From positions 1-46,233 of the forward strand of contig DASTYK010000173.1 in NCBI GenBank assembly GCA_035764935.1: DNA of 46,233 bases. The letters are read 5' to 3'. The translations under genes were made by a program, and so were the position numbers. Of the stretch, positions 28,201-35,087 are shown one piece after another (positions within the stretch are counted from its first letter, which is position 1; each line of letters opens with the position of its first letter). The notes beneath the pieces were generated by a model. It saw nothing but the letters and a program-made list of their open reading frames with translations, ran no database searches and had not been told where the DNA came from. The DNA is from Longimicrobiales bacterium. Lineage in GTDB: Bacteria; Gemmatimonadota; Gemmatimonadetes; Longimicrobiales; RSA9.

Positions 28201-28582
28201 CGCCGCGCTCGAGCACGCGCTCGCAAGCGGCCGCCCGGGCGTGCACATCAGCGGCCTGACCGTGCACTACTCGCCCGACGCACCGCGCGGCCAGCGCGTG
28301 CAGCGCGTGACTCTGGACGACGGCTCTCCGCTCCGCGACGACGCCATCTACACGATGGCCGTGAACGACTTCCTGGCCGAAGGCGGCGACGGCTACACGA
28401 TGTTTGCGGAAGCGCAGGCGCACTCGCCCACCGGAATCAGCGACCTGGACGCATTCATCACGTACGTCCAGGGGCTGCCGCAGCCGGTCCATGCACCGGC
28501 GCAGCCGCGCTTCGTGCCGGTACAAACCCAGGGCACCAGCAACGGCGCGGGCAGCGCGGACCTCGAGAGATCCCGCGGCTGA
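25268..28582 (+). CDS. double-headed secreted nucleotidase (YfkN-like: 2',3'-cyclic phosphodiesterase/3'-nucleotidase plus 5'-nucleotidase)
   Basis: This 1104-residue protein is a tandem of two complete metallophosphatase-plus-substrate-binding modules. The first (about 55-590) has TTDVHNRLYPYD, DSGDLLQGNP, GNHEYNYG and GHTHREM and resembles CpdB-type 2',3'-cyclic phosphodiesterase/3'-nucleotidase. The second (about 605 to the end) has ATNDFHGRLEPE, DGGDVMQGTPVSN, GNHEFDW and GHTHRVA, typical of UshA-type 5'-nucleotidase, with NNGGIRAAI in its C-terminal domain. Bacillus subtilis YfkN has the same order. A hydrophobic signal ends in LAAAC (Cys33), so it may be a lipoprotein, though the lipobox is not ideal. 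It would release nucleosides and phosphate outside the cytoplasm. Adenosine deaminase follows 30 nt downstream, which fits a purine salvage role. Confidence 0.9.
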   Translation: MEAQTRRLSLKRAALLRPLVCILPLVAALAAACAPATTTTAGPPAIPPSAVRDTLVLLGTTDVHNRLYPYDYYAREPIDYSLGHLKPLIDSVRAAHPGDTYLFDSGDLLQGNPLGFLYARRFADQPNPVIRAMNLLGYDAAALGNHEYNYGLAHLDTALAQADFPFVSANIFRAGTREHAYAPYVLLPHATNAGDTLLIGVTGNTPPGVHVWDRANVEGILEFRDVVSSVAPVVARMRAEGADVVVVLSHGGLEGTSYDTVTTGLPPENAAARLAHEVPEIDVIFLGHTHREMADTTINGVLLTQARNWARSLAAVTVEVAQRAQNEWAVVRGDGAVLRPRAEQVDRSFLDSLRWEHERTVAYVNETIGRATERMDARTARTQDTPILDFINEVQRARGNAQLSSTAAFRLDAALPEGEITIADVAALYPYDNTLKVIRVTGAQLRAYLEKSAEYYDGFPAPDGTVTNFDVPGYNFDVVSGVDYVIDVSRPNGQRITTLTFEGRPVRDDDTFTLALNNYRQSGGGGYGMIADAPVIYDRQEDIRDLLIEEVRRRGIIRPEDFFVESWQLVPEGAAAAARQEQAESEAGAPAESPGAATAQPGKRLRVLATNDFHGRLEPEHPSWVDRAPLGGAAVLASYFTHERAGFRGPVILLDGGDVMQGTPVSNLTEGRSTVDYYNRVRYGGAALGNHEFDWTVDVLKQRIEQAEFPWMSANLFDAGTDTAPSWVQPTAIVDVDGVRVGLIGLSTEETPDATRGSNVAGLEFRDGAAAMDREVPRLRAQGADFVIVVAHAGAVCETETGGCSDEIIDWARRTAQRPDLIVAGHTHRVARTVENGIPIIETGSYGTRYGVVDLERVSDDSVDVWIRGTPATWHWRVEPDSSVGALVERYASEIRPRVERQIATLAEPLERRPPEYALGRLIADAQRAAGNAQLALMNNGGIRAAIDAGPLTWGEAYNTHPFDNEVVVIRLTGAQVRAALEHALASGRPGVHISGLTVHYSPDAPRGQRVQRVTLDDGSPLRDDAIYTMAVNDFLAEGGDGYTMFAEAQAHSPTGISDLDAFITYVQGLPQPVHAPAQPRFVPVQTQGTSNGAGSADLERSRG

Positions 28583-28612
28583 TCGTCCGCGGCACAATGC
28601 ACTGATAACTGA

Positions 28613-29671
28613 ATGGATCGCATGAAGGTTACACGTGAACTGATCCGGCAGCTGCCAAAGACCGATCTGCACCTGCACCTGGACGGCAGCCTGCGTCCGT
28701 CCACGATGATCGAGCTTGCCCGCGAGTACGGCATCCACCTGCCGAAGTCCGACCCGCAGGATCTCGGCGCGTACATGCACGTCACCGACGCGCGCAATCT
28801 CGTCGATTACCTCGCACGCTTCGACATCACCGTGTCGCTGATGCAGACCGCCGAGTCACTGGAGCGAATCGCGTACGAGCTGATCGAGGACTGCGCCGCG
28901 GAGAATCTGCGCTATATCGAGGTGCGGTTCGCCCCCTGGCTGAACACCAAGGCCGGGCTCTCGGAGGAGGAAGTGCTGGAGGCAGTGCTGAACGGCCTCC
29001 GTCGCGGCGAGAAGGACTTCGGCACGCGCAGCGGCGTGATCGTTTGCTCCCTGCGCCACCGTCCCGCTAACGAATCCCTGCATTCGGCACAGGTCGCCGT
29101 CACGTTCAAGGACCGGGGGGTCGTTGCCTACGACCTCGCGGGGCCGGAGCACGGCCATCCGCCGACGCAGCACCAGCTCGCGTTCGACTACGCCGCGACC
29201 AACAACCTCGCGATCACGATTCACGCCGGTGAGGCGTACGGGCCGGCATCGATTCGCGAAGCGCTGCACCGCTGTCACGCGCGCCGGCTGGGGCACGGCA
29301 CGCGGCTGCACGAGGACCCCGACCTCATGAATTTCGTCAACGACTTCCGGATCCCGATCGAAATCTGCCTGACGTCCAACGTGCAGACGCGCGTGACGCC
29401 GGACTTCGCGGAGCATCCGGTGCGCCTCTACTACGACCAGGGACTGGTCGTCACGCTGTGCACGGACAACCGGCTGATGAGCGCCACGACCGTGAGCGAC
29501 GAGTACTGGCGCGCGCACGAGCACCTCGGCTTCGATGCCCAGGAGCTGGGGGAAATCGCGCTGATGGGCTTCGAGAGCGCGTTCCTGCCGCACGCCGAGA
29601 AGGTGGCCCTGATCGAGGCGGTCAGCGCGGAGATCGAAGGGGTGATCGGCGGGGAGATGGTGGTAGCGTAG
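28613..29671 (+). CDS. add: adenosine deaminase
   Basis: Adenosine deaminase hydrolyses adenosine to inosine and ammonia with a catalytic zinc. The metal ligands are visible: His20 and His22 in TDLHLHLDG, His in ITIHAGE near residue 204, and the Asp of CTDNRLMSATT. HAGEAYGPASI supplies the catalytic Glu and RRLGHGTRL the catalytic His. Length is 352 aa, normal. The TDNR form, in place of TDDP, is common in bacterial members. ATG 28622 (MKVTREL) is an equally possible start; neither has a clear ribosome-binding sequence. The gene follows the secreted nucleotidase on the same strand, suggesting joint use in adenosine salvage. AMP deaminase and adenine deaminase were judged less likely. Confidence 0.92.
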   Translation: MDRMKVTRELIRQLPKTDLHLHLDGSLRPSTMIELAREYGIHLPKSDPQDLGAYMHVTDARNLVDYLARFDITVSLMQTAESLERIAYELIEDCAAENLRYIEVRFAPWLNTKAGLSEEEVLEAVLNGLRRGEKDFGTRSGVIVCSLRHRPANESLHSAQVAVTFKDRGVVAYDLAGPEHGHPPTQHQLAFDYAATNNLAITIHAGEAYGPASIREALHRCHARRLGHGTRLHEDPDLMNFVNDFRIPIEICLTSNVQTRVTPDFAEHPVRLYYDQGLVVTLCTDNRLMSATTVSDEYWRAHEHLGFDAQELGEIALMGFESAFLPHAEKVALIEAVSAEIEGVIGGEMVVA

Positions 29672-29776
29672 GCGGGCCGATCTGGTGCCGTGCGGCGCGT
29701 CCGGGTGGCACGCTGCGACACCCGACGATGGAAGCCGACAGGACCGTGTTCATGACGGGACAGCTGTTGAACGAGC

Positions 29777-29805
29777 AAGGGCGCGGGTCAATGACCCGCG
29801 CCCTT
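29777..29805 (+). terminator. strong hairpin terminator after adenosine deaminase
   Basis: A perfect 14-bp stem (AAGGGCGCGGGTCA with its complement) closes on a 1-nt centre, so the terminal loop will open slightly in practice. It is followed by GGTTCTACC rather than a pure T-tract. It lies 105 nt after the add stop, between convergent genes, and could work in both directions. Confidence 0.7.
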
Positions 29806-29853
29806 GGTTCTACCTGCCCATCCGCCAGCAGCCGGTGCCGCTCGAACGGGTAC

Positions 29854-29876
29854 GGCCCGGGGCGAAGCCCCGGGCC
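29854..29876 (-). terminator. hairpin terminator of the TonB-dependent receptor gene
   Basis: GGCCCGGGGC pairs perfectly with GCCCCGGGCC across a GAA loop, 6 nt beyond the receptor's stop codon. No T-run follows on the minus strand, but the position and stem strength support a terminator or a 3'-end stability hairpin. Confidence 0.6.
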
Positions 29877-29882
29877 CCGTTG

Positions 29883-32800
29883 TCAGAACGAGTAGCGCAA
29901 CCCGAACTGCATGAGCCAGCGGGAGCCGTAGCTGCCGAAGTCCAGGACCCGGCGCTCCCAGTACTCGTCCATGTTCTCGACGCCGACCTCGTCGCCCTCA
30001 CCCCGCTGGCTGATCATGGGGAAACGGTAGACGGGGGTCAGGTCGTCCTCACTGACGAACCGGCGGAAGGTCAGGAGGTCCACCGTGCGGAAGCCGGGGT
30101 TGTAGCGAACGCCCCAGCTCCTGTTCAGCAGGTTCGTGAAGTTGAAGATGTCCAGCGTCGCCTCGATGGAGTTACGCCGGCCGCCGATGTCGGCGAAGAT
30201 CTCCTGCGCGAGCCGGACGTCGACCACGTGCTCGAACGGCGTGCGCTGCGCGTTGCGCTCAGCGTACTGCCCACGGCGGCTGTTCAGGTACTCGTTGTTC
30301 GCGATGAACTCCTCGAATGCCGCTGCCTGCTCGGCCGCCGTGTACGTCACACCGCCGGTCGTCCAGTCCTCGAACGTCAGGTCGCTGCCGTTCTCCGGAA
30401 TGAACGCCAGTGGGGCCGTGCCGGAGCCCTCGCCCGTGAACCCGATGTTGCTGCCGATCTGGAACGAGTATGGCCGCCCCGACTCACCCGTGTAGATCGC
30501 CGAGATCGTCGTGCCGAGGTTGCCCAGGAACTCCTTGCGGTACGTCGCCATCGCCAGAACGCGGTGGCCGATCGACCAGTCGGACCGCGCCAGCTCCAGG
30601 AAGTTGTTGCCGTGCACGTTCTCGTTGAATCGCCACGTCGACTGGATCTGGTCCGACGTCGCGTCGTTCAGCGACTTCGAGTCACCGTACGTGTACGAGA
30701 GGCGCGTGCTCAGGTCCTCACCGAAGAACGTGCGCTGCAGGCTCGCCGTGAGGTCGTACGCGTAGCCCTCGCTGGTCGAGCCGACCTTGTAGATGCCGCC
30801 GCCGTACCGCGGATCGATCAGGGATGCACTCTGGTTGATCGAGTTGAACGTGCTGTTCCACCCGTAGTAGTACACCCGCCGGTTGTCGGGACCGTTCAAC
30901 TGCGCATTCTGCTCGCGCAGGTTGATGTTGGTCACGACGATGTTCGACATGTTCTTGGTGTACTGCGCCTCGAGCGTCCCGAGGAAGCCGTACGGCAGCT
31001 GGGCGTCGAGGCCCAGGCTGGTCCGGAACACCTGCGGATACTTGAAATCCTCGGTGAACAGGTCCAGCTCACCGTTCGGGATCGGGTCGAGGCCGAAGTC
31101 CTCCGCCGTCAGGCCATTCTCCGGATTCGGAACGAACGGGATCGGGTCGCCGTTCTCCAGCAGTGTGCCGCTCACGAAACCTGTGGTCACACCGTTGTTC
31201 GTGTACATCGCGCCCGGGTAGACGAAGGGCACGCGGCCCGTGAAGATCCCGAGCCCGCCGCGGAGCTGCAGCGTCTGGTCACCGGCCAGGTCGTAATTGA
31301 AGCCCAGGCGGGGCGCAATGTAGGGCTGCGCCTTGGGCGTCTCGCCCGGCTGTGCACCCTCCAGGTCGTACCCCTCGGCCACGATGGCTGCGAGCGTCTG
31401 GTCGGCGTCATCGGCGAAGCGCGGCTTCGTCGTGATCTTCGGGATGTCGACGCGAATGCCCGCCGTCAGGCGCAGCCGATCCGTCGCCTGGAACTCGTCC
31501 TGCGCGTAGAAGCCGACCTGGTACGCGTTGAACGCGGCCGATGCGTTCGACTCGTCGCCGATCAGGTCATCGACCAGCGAGAAGCCGCGGTTGAAGGAGA
31601 GCGGTCGCGCCGGTGCGACCGGTCCCAGGTCCTGGCAGTACTGCGATGCTCCTGTGCCAGCGGCGCAGACCGACTGCAGGAAGTCGTCGACACTGCCGTA
31701 CGTGTACGCGCCGAAGTTCTGACGGATGAACAGGTTCATGATGTCGAAGTACTCGAAGCTCGCGCCGAACGTCAGCGTGTGCTCGCCCAGGAACCAGTTC
31801 AGGTTGTTCGTGACGGAGAAGATCGTCTGTTCCAGGATGTTGCCGGTCGAGAATGCCTCGGATCCCAGTGCGATCTCGCCGCTCCCGTCCTCGATCGTCA
31901 CCGCCGGGAACGGATCGCCCGCATAGTCACGGTCGTCGCTCACGACGTTCAGCCCCAACAGCAGGCGGTTGGCGAACTGCGTACCGAAGCGGCTGTTCAG
32001 CTCGAGCGCCGTCGAGTTCGTCGTGTTCGGGAACACCTCCGAGTTGTTCGCGTAGTTGATCTCGTCGATCGTGCTCGCGAACGCGTCGATGTTGTCCGAC
32101 TGCGAGTAGCTGTGGCGCAGCGACATGCGATGATCGTCGTTGATGCTCCAGTCGATCTTCGCCAGCACCTTGTTGTCGTCCAGCGTGCTCGCCTTGGTGC
32201 CGAAGTCGCCCGCGTCGTAACCCGTCTCCTCGAGCACGATCTGACGCAGGTCCTCGATCATGTCGCGCGAGTCGCCCTCGTAGTCCGTCAGCTGGAACGG
32301 CCGCGGGGTCTCGGAGCGGAACAGCTCACCGTTCACGAAGAAGAACAGCTTGTTGCGGACGATCGGACCGCCCAGGCGGAAGCCGATCCGGTCGTTCGAG
32401 AACTCCGGCAGCTCGAGACGGGGGTTGTCCTCACCGAACAGGTAGTCCGGGCCCGGTGACTCACCCGCGAACGTCGCACTCCGCGTCTGCCAGTACAGCG
32501 AGCCCGTGAACTCGTTCGTCCCCGAGCGCGTGATCGCGTTGATCGCACCGCCCGTGAAGCCGCTCTGCGTCACGTCGAAGGGTGAGATCGCGATCTGCAT
32601 CTGCTCGAGCGCGTCGAAGCTGATCGGCGGCGCGCCCGTCTGGCCACCCGGCGTTCCCTGCGCCGACAGGCCGAACACGTCGTTGTTCACCACGCCGTCG
32701 ATGAACAGGCCGTTGTACTCGGCGTTCTGCCCCGCGATCGAGATCGCGGCACCGTCATCGTCCTCGTTCGACACGAACGCCTGCGGCGTCAGCCGCGCGA

Positions 32801-33299
32801 CATCCACGATCTCGCGGTTCAGCGTCGGTGCCCGCTCGATCGTCGCTGCATCGACCACCGTCCGCACGCCACCCGACACGTCTGTGCCGCGCCGCCCCTC
32901 GACCGCGATCCCCTCCAGCGCGACCGCCTGCGTCGAAAGCGTGATATCCACATTGCGCGTCTCACCCAGCGCGAGGCGCACATCCTCCACTGCATTCGCC
33001 TGATAACCGATGCTCGTCGCCTCGATCCGGTACGGACCGCCCGGACGCAGCGCCGGCATCAGATAACGACCATCTCCACGCGTCAGCGTCTGCACCTGCG
33101 CGCCGGTCGACGTGTTCGTGATAACGACTTCGACGTTGCTCAACGGCGCACCGCTCTCGTCGGTGACTCGGCCCGTCAGCGTCGACGTCGTGACACCCTG
33201 TGCCTCCACGCTCGCCGGCAGCGCAAACAGCGCCGTCGCGACGACCGCAAAGAGCACCCGTAGCCCGCGGTTCATATCCCTGCCTTGGTTGATTTGCAT
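29883..33299 (-). CDS. Oar-like TonB-dependent outer membrane receptor with carboxypeptidase-regulatory-like domain
   Basis: The 1138-residue protein has a signal peptide (RVLFAVVATALFALPASVEA), then a carboxypeptidase-regulatory-like beta-sandwich (about 38-120, STLTGRVTDESGAPLSNVEV). A plug domain follows at about 135-250 (SISIAGQNAEYN region; GFTGGAINAITRSGTNEFTG), and then a large beta-barrel ending in FGLRYSF, a typical outer-membrane insertion signal with terminal Phe. It would import or bind an unknown large or scarce substrate using TonB energy. The Oar subfamily is expanded in Bacteroidota, Acidobacteriota and Gemmatimonadota. ATG 33299 was kept; ATG 33275 (MNRGLRVLF) gives a shorter signal peptide and is also plausible. 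It lies downstream of fbp on the same strand but has its own promoter-like region and hairpin leader. Confidence 0.92.
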   Translation of the reverse strand: MQINQGRDMNRGLRVLFAVVATALFALPASVEAQGVTTSTLTGRVTDESGAPLSNVEVVITNTSTGAQVQTLTRGDGRYLMPALRPGGPYRIEATSIGYQANAVEDVRLALGETRNVDITLSTQAVALEGIAVEGRRGTDVSGGVRTVVDAATIERAPTLNREIVDVARLTPQAFVSNEDDDGAAISIAGQNAEYNGLFIDGVVNNDVFGLSAQGTPGGQTGAPPISFDALEQMQIAISPFDVTQSGFTGGAINAITRSGTNEFTGSLYWQTRSATFAGESPGPDYLFGEDNPRLELPEFSNDRIGFRLGGPIVRNKLFFFVNGELFRSETPRPFQLTDYEGDSRDMIEDLRQIVLEETGYDAGDFGTKASTLDDNKVLAKIDWSINDDHRMSLRHSYSQSDNIDAFASTIDEINYANNSEVFPNTTNSTALELNSRFGTQFANRLLLGLNVVSDDRDYAGDPFPAVTIEDGSGEIALGSEAFSTGNILEQTIFSVTNNLNWFLGEHTLTFGASFEYFDIMNLFIRQNFGAYTYGSVDDFLQSVCAAGTGASQYCQDLGPVAPARPLSFNRGFSLVDDLIGDESNASAAFNAYQVGFYAQDEFQATDRLRLTAGIRVDIPKITTKPRFADDADQTLAAIVAEGYDLEGAQPGETPKAQPYIAPRLGFNYDLAGDQTLQLRGGLGIFTGRVPFVYPGAMYTNNGVTTGFVSGTLLENGDPIPFVPNPENGLTAEDFGLDPIPNGELDLFTEDFKYPQVFRTSLGLDAQLPYGFLGTLEAQYTKNMSNIVVTNINLREQNAQLNGPDNRRVYYYGWNSTFNSINQSASLIDPRYGGGIYKVGSTSEGYAYDLTASLQRTFFGEDLSTRLSYTYGDSKSLNDATSDQIQSTWRFNENVHGNNFLELARSDWSIGHRVLAMATYRKEFLGNLGTTISAIYTGESGRPYSFQIGSNIGFTGEGSGTAPLAFIPENGSDLTFEDWTTGGVTYTAAEQAAAFEEFIANNEYLNSRRGQYAERNAQRTPFEHVVDVRLAQEIFADIGGRRNSIEATLDIFNFTNLLNRSWGVRYNPGFRTVDLLTFRRFVSEDDLTPVYRFPMISQRGEGDEVGVENMDEYWERRVLDFGSYGSRWLMQFGLRYSF

Positions 33300-33327
33300 G
33301 ACCTGGAACCACCCTCCCGGTCGGGGC

Positions 33328-33357
33328 GCAGACAGGATATGCGACCTTCCTGTCTGC
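33328..33357 (-). promoter_or_regulatory. 10-bp inverted repeat in the leader of the TonB receptor mRNA
   Basis: GCAGACAGGA and TCCTGTCTGC form a perfect stem with a 10-nt loop. On the minus strand it lies between the -10 box at 33369-33374 and the start codon, beginning about 5 nt after the expected transcription start. It could be a 5' stabilising hairpin or a binding site for a repressor dimer. Confidence 0.55.
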
Positions 33358-33368
33358 CGGGCGACAAT

Positions 33369-33374
33369 ATTGTA
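33369..33374 (-). promoter_or_regulatory. -10 box (TACAAT) upstream of the TonB receptor
   Basis: TACAAT on the minus strand matches the -10 consensus at five of six positions and overlaps the palindrome ACAATATTGT (33364-33373). No convincing -35 hexamer stands at the right distance, so an activator may be needed. The whole 33300-33629 gap between this gene and fbp holds only this promoter region, the leader hairpin and the hairpin at 33462-33485. Confidence 0.4.
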
Positions 33375-33461
33375 GCGAAGGCGTCACATCGAAAGGCTGA
33401 AATCCGTCCCTGACGGGGGCAGGTTCTCGATACTACAAAGTGGAGGCGCCCCACAGCGAGA

Positions 33462-33485
33462 GCGGCCGGCAGAGCTGCCGGCCGC
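33462..33485. terminator. GC-rich hairpin between fbp and the TonB receptor
   Basis: GCGGCCGGCAG and CTGCCGGCCGC form a perfect 11-bp stem with a 2-nt centre. It lies about 145 nt beyond the fbp stop on the minus strand. No T-run is present, so it is a possible terminator only. Confidence 0.45.
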
Positions 33486-33629
33486 GCGCGCCAAGTTCAA
33501 TGCTACCAGTTACTTGGGATGAAGGGCGGCGCGGCCGCCGCACCGGCACGATTGCGCTGGCGGGCGCGACCGTTCGGGCTTCCTGCAGCTCACACGCCAC
33601 GCGCCCGCCTGCCCCGGAATCCGTGCGAT

Positions 33630-34652
33630 TCAGACCGCAATCGCCGCCTCTGCCCTGACGTAGCGTTCCGCGAGGTCGACATGCTCCCTGGACCCGATGT
33701 AGATGGGCATGCGCTGATGCAGCGACGTCGGCTCCACGTCCAGCACGTCCCCTGTCCCGGTCGACGCCCGACCTCCGGCTGCCTCCATGATCATTGCCAT
33801 GGGCGAGCATTCGTAGAGCAGCCGCAGCTTGCCGTTGGGGTTCTTCCGGTCGGCCGGATACATGTAGATGCCACCGTACAGCAGCGTGCGGTGGACATCG
33901 GCGACCATGGAGCCCACGTAGCGTGACGAGAAGGGCCGGTCGTTCTCACCGTCGAGGCCCTTGAGGTGGTTGATGAAGCGACGCTGCCCCTCGGACCAGT
34001 TGAGGTAGTTCCCCTCGTTGACGCTGTAGATGCGCTGCCCGGGCTCCGGGATCCGCATGTTCGGGTGGCTCAGCAGGAACTCGCCGATCGAGGGATCGAG
34101 GGTGAAGCCATGCACGCCGTGCCCCGTCGTGTAGACCAGCATCGTCGAGGACCCGTATACGACGTATCCTGCCGCGATCTGCTTCCGGCCGGCCTGCAGG
34201 CAGTCGTCGAGGCAGCCGCGCGGGTGATCGGAAACCTTGCGATGGATGGAGAAGATCGTGCCGACGGACACGTTCGCGTCGATGTTGGAGCTGCCGTCCA
34301 GCGGATCGTAGAGAAGCGCATAGTTGCCGGTCGGGAACTTCGACGGGATCTCGAGGACGTCCTCGTTCTCCTCGCTCGCCATGCAGCAGAGGTGGCCGGT
34401 GTGGTCGAGCGCCTTGTAGATAACCTCGTCGGCGTAGACGTCCAGCTTCCTGACGTTCTCGCCGTGAACGTTCTTCGCACCGACCTCGCCCAGGATCTCG
34501 ACCAGGCCGGCCTTGTTCACCTCGCGTGAGATCACCTTTGCGGCGATCGCGATGTCGGAGAGGATCCTGCTGAATGCGCCCGTCGCCTCAGGAAACATCC
34601 GTTCCTGTTCGATGATGTGGCGCTCGATGGTGACGATGCCCTTCGCCGTCAT
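33630..34652 (-). CDS. fbp: class I fructose-1,6-bisphosphatase
   Basis: Fbp removes the 1-phosphate of fructose-1,6-bisphosphate in gluconeogenesis. From ATG 34652 the product is 340 aa, the family length, and that ATG has GGAGG 5 nt upstream. The metal-binding segment YDPLDGSSNIDANVSVG and the active-site signature GKLRLLYECSPMA are intact; SEENEDV and NEGNYLNW are further family segments. The reading frame stays open upstream of this ATG through a 145-residue region with an HExxH motif up to 35087, so a fused 485-residue protein is possible. The well-placed ribosome-binding sequence favours independent initiation of Fbp. Confidence 0.93.
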   Translation of the reverse strand: MTAKGIVTIERHIIEQERMFPEATGAFSRILSDIAIAAKVISREVNKAGLVEILGEVGAKNVHGENVRKLDVYADEVIYKALDHTGHLCCMASEENEDVLEIPSKFPTGNYALLYDPLDGSSNIDANVSVGTIFSIHRKVSDHPRGCLDDCLQAGRKQIAAGYVVYGSSTMLVYTTGHGVHGFTLDPSIGEFLLSHPNMRIPEPGQRIYSVNEGNYLNWSEGQRRFINHLKGLDGENDRPFSSRYVGSMVADVHRTLLYGGIYMYPADRKNPNGKLRLLYECSPMAMIMEAAGGRASTGTGDVLDVEPTSLHQRMPIYIGSREHVDLAERYVRAEAAIAV

Positions 34653-35087
34653 CTCGTCCTCCAGCCGGATGCCTGCGCTCCGGCCTTCTCGAGGGGCGGT
34701 CGACCCGGCATCCGCGCCGTCGCGGTGCCCGGGAACCGGCCGTGGCTCCTGATGTTCGGCTGCGCGTGCGGCGACCTCGTACGGATTGTCGCGGTAACCG
34801 CAGCGCAGGTGCTGCCAGGCGTAGCGCACCGGAAACGTCCAGGGCGCTGCCTTCCACTGCTCGACGTGCGCCAGCTCGTGCCGCAGCAGGCGCGTGGTGA
34901 GCGATGCGTCGTCGTGCAAAACGATCGTCCGTCCGATCGTGACCGCGGCGGCGGGCCGCTTCATGCCCGCGAGTCTGCCGCTCAGTGCCGGCAGCCACCT
35001 GCCTCGCAGGATCACGACGTCCTCCGGGACGCGTCCCGGCAGCGCCAGCGGCCGCCCTGCCATTGCTCGCAACAGCGCGGTGATCAT
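34653..35087 (-). CDS. small HExxH-motif domain, in frame with fbp
   Basis: From ATG 35087, which overlaps the comEC stop (ATGA), the frame encodes about 145 residues before the Fbp start, without a stop codon. The region contains RHELAHVEQW with HExxH at residues 70-74, the zinc motif of many metallopeptidases, followed by PVRYAWQHLRCGYRDNPYEVAARAA. Stand-alone proteins of this kind (a basic N-terminus, HELAHxEQ, then a YxxNxYExxA-like stretch) occur in several bacterial phyla, but a peptidase activity has not been shown to my knowledge. The final 30 residues before Fbp look like a linker. Either this is a fusion to Fbp or a stop codon has been lost by a frameshift or mutation. Confidence 0.55.

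Noticed and set aside
29685-32459. 924-codon open frame on the plus strand opposite the TonB receptor
   Set aside because: It is a GC-rich shadow frame: the product is Arg/Val/Glu-rich without domains, while the opposite strand encodes a complete receptor.
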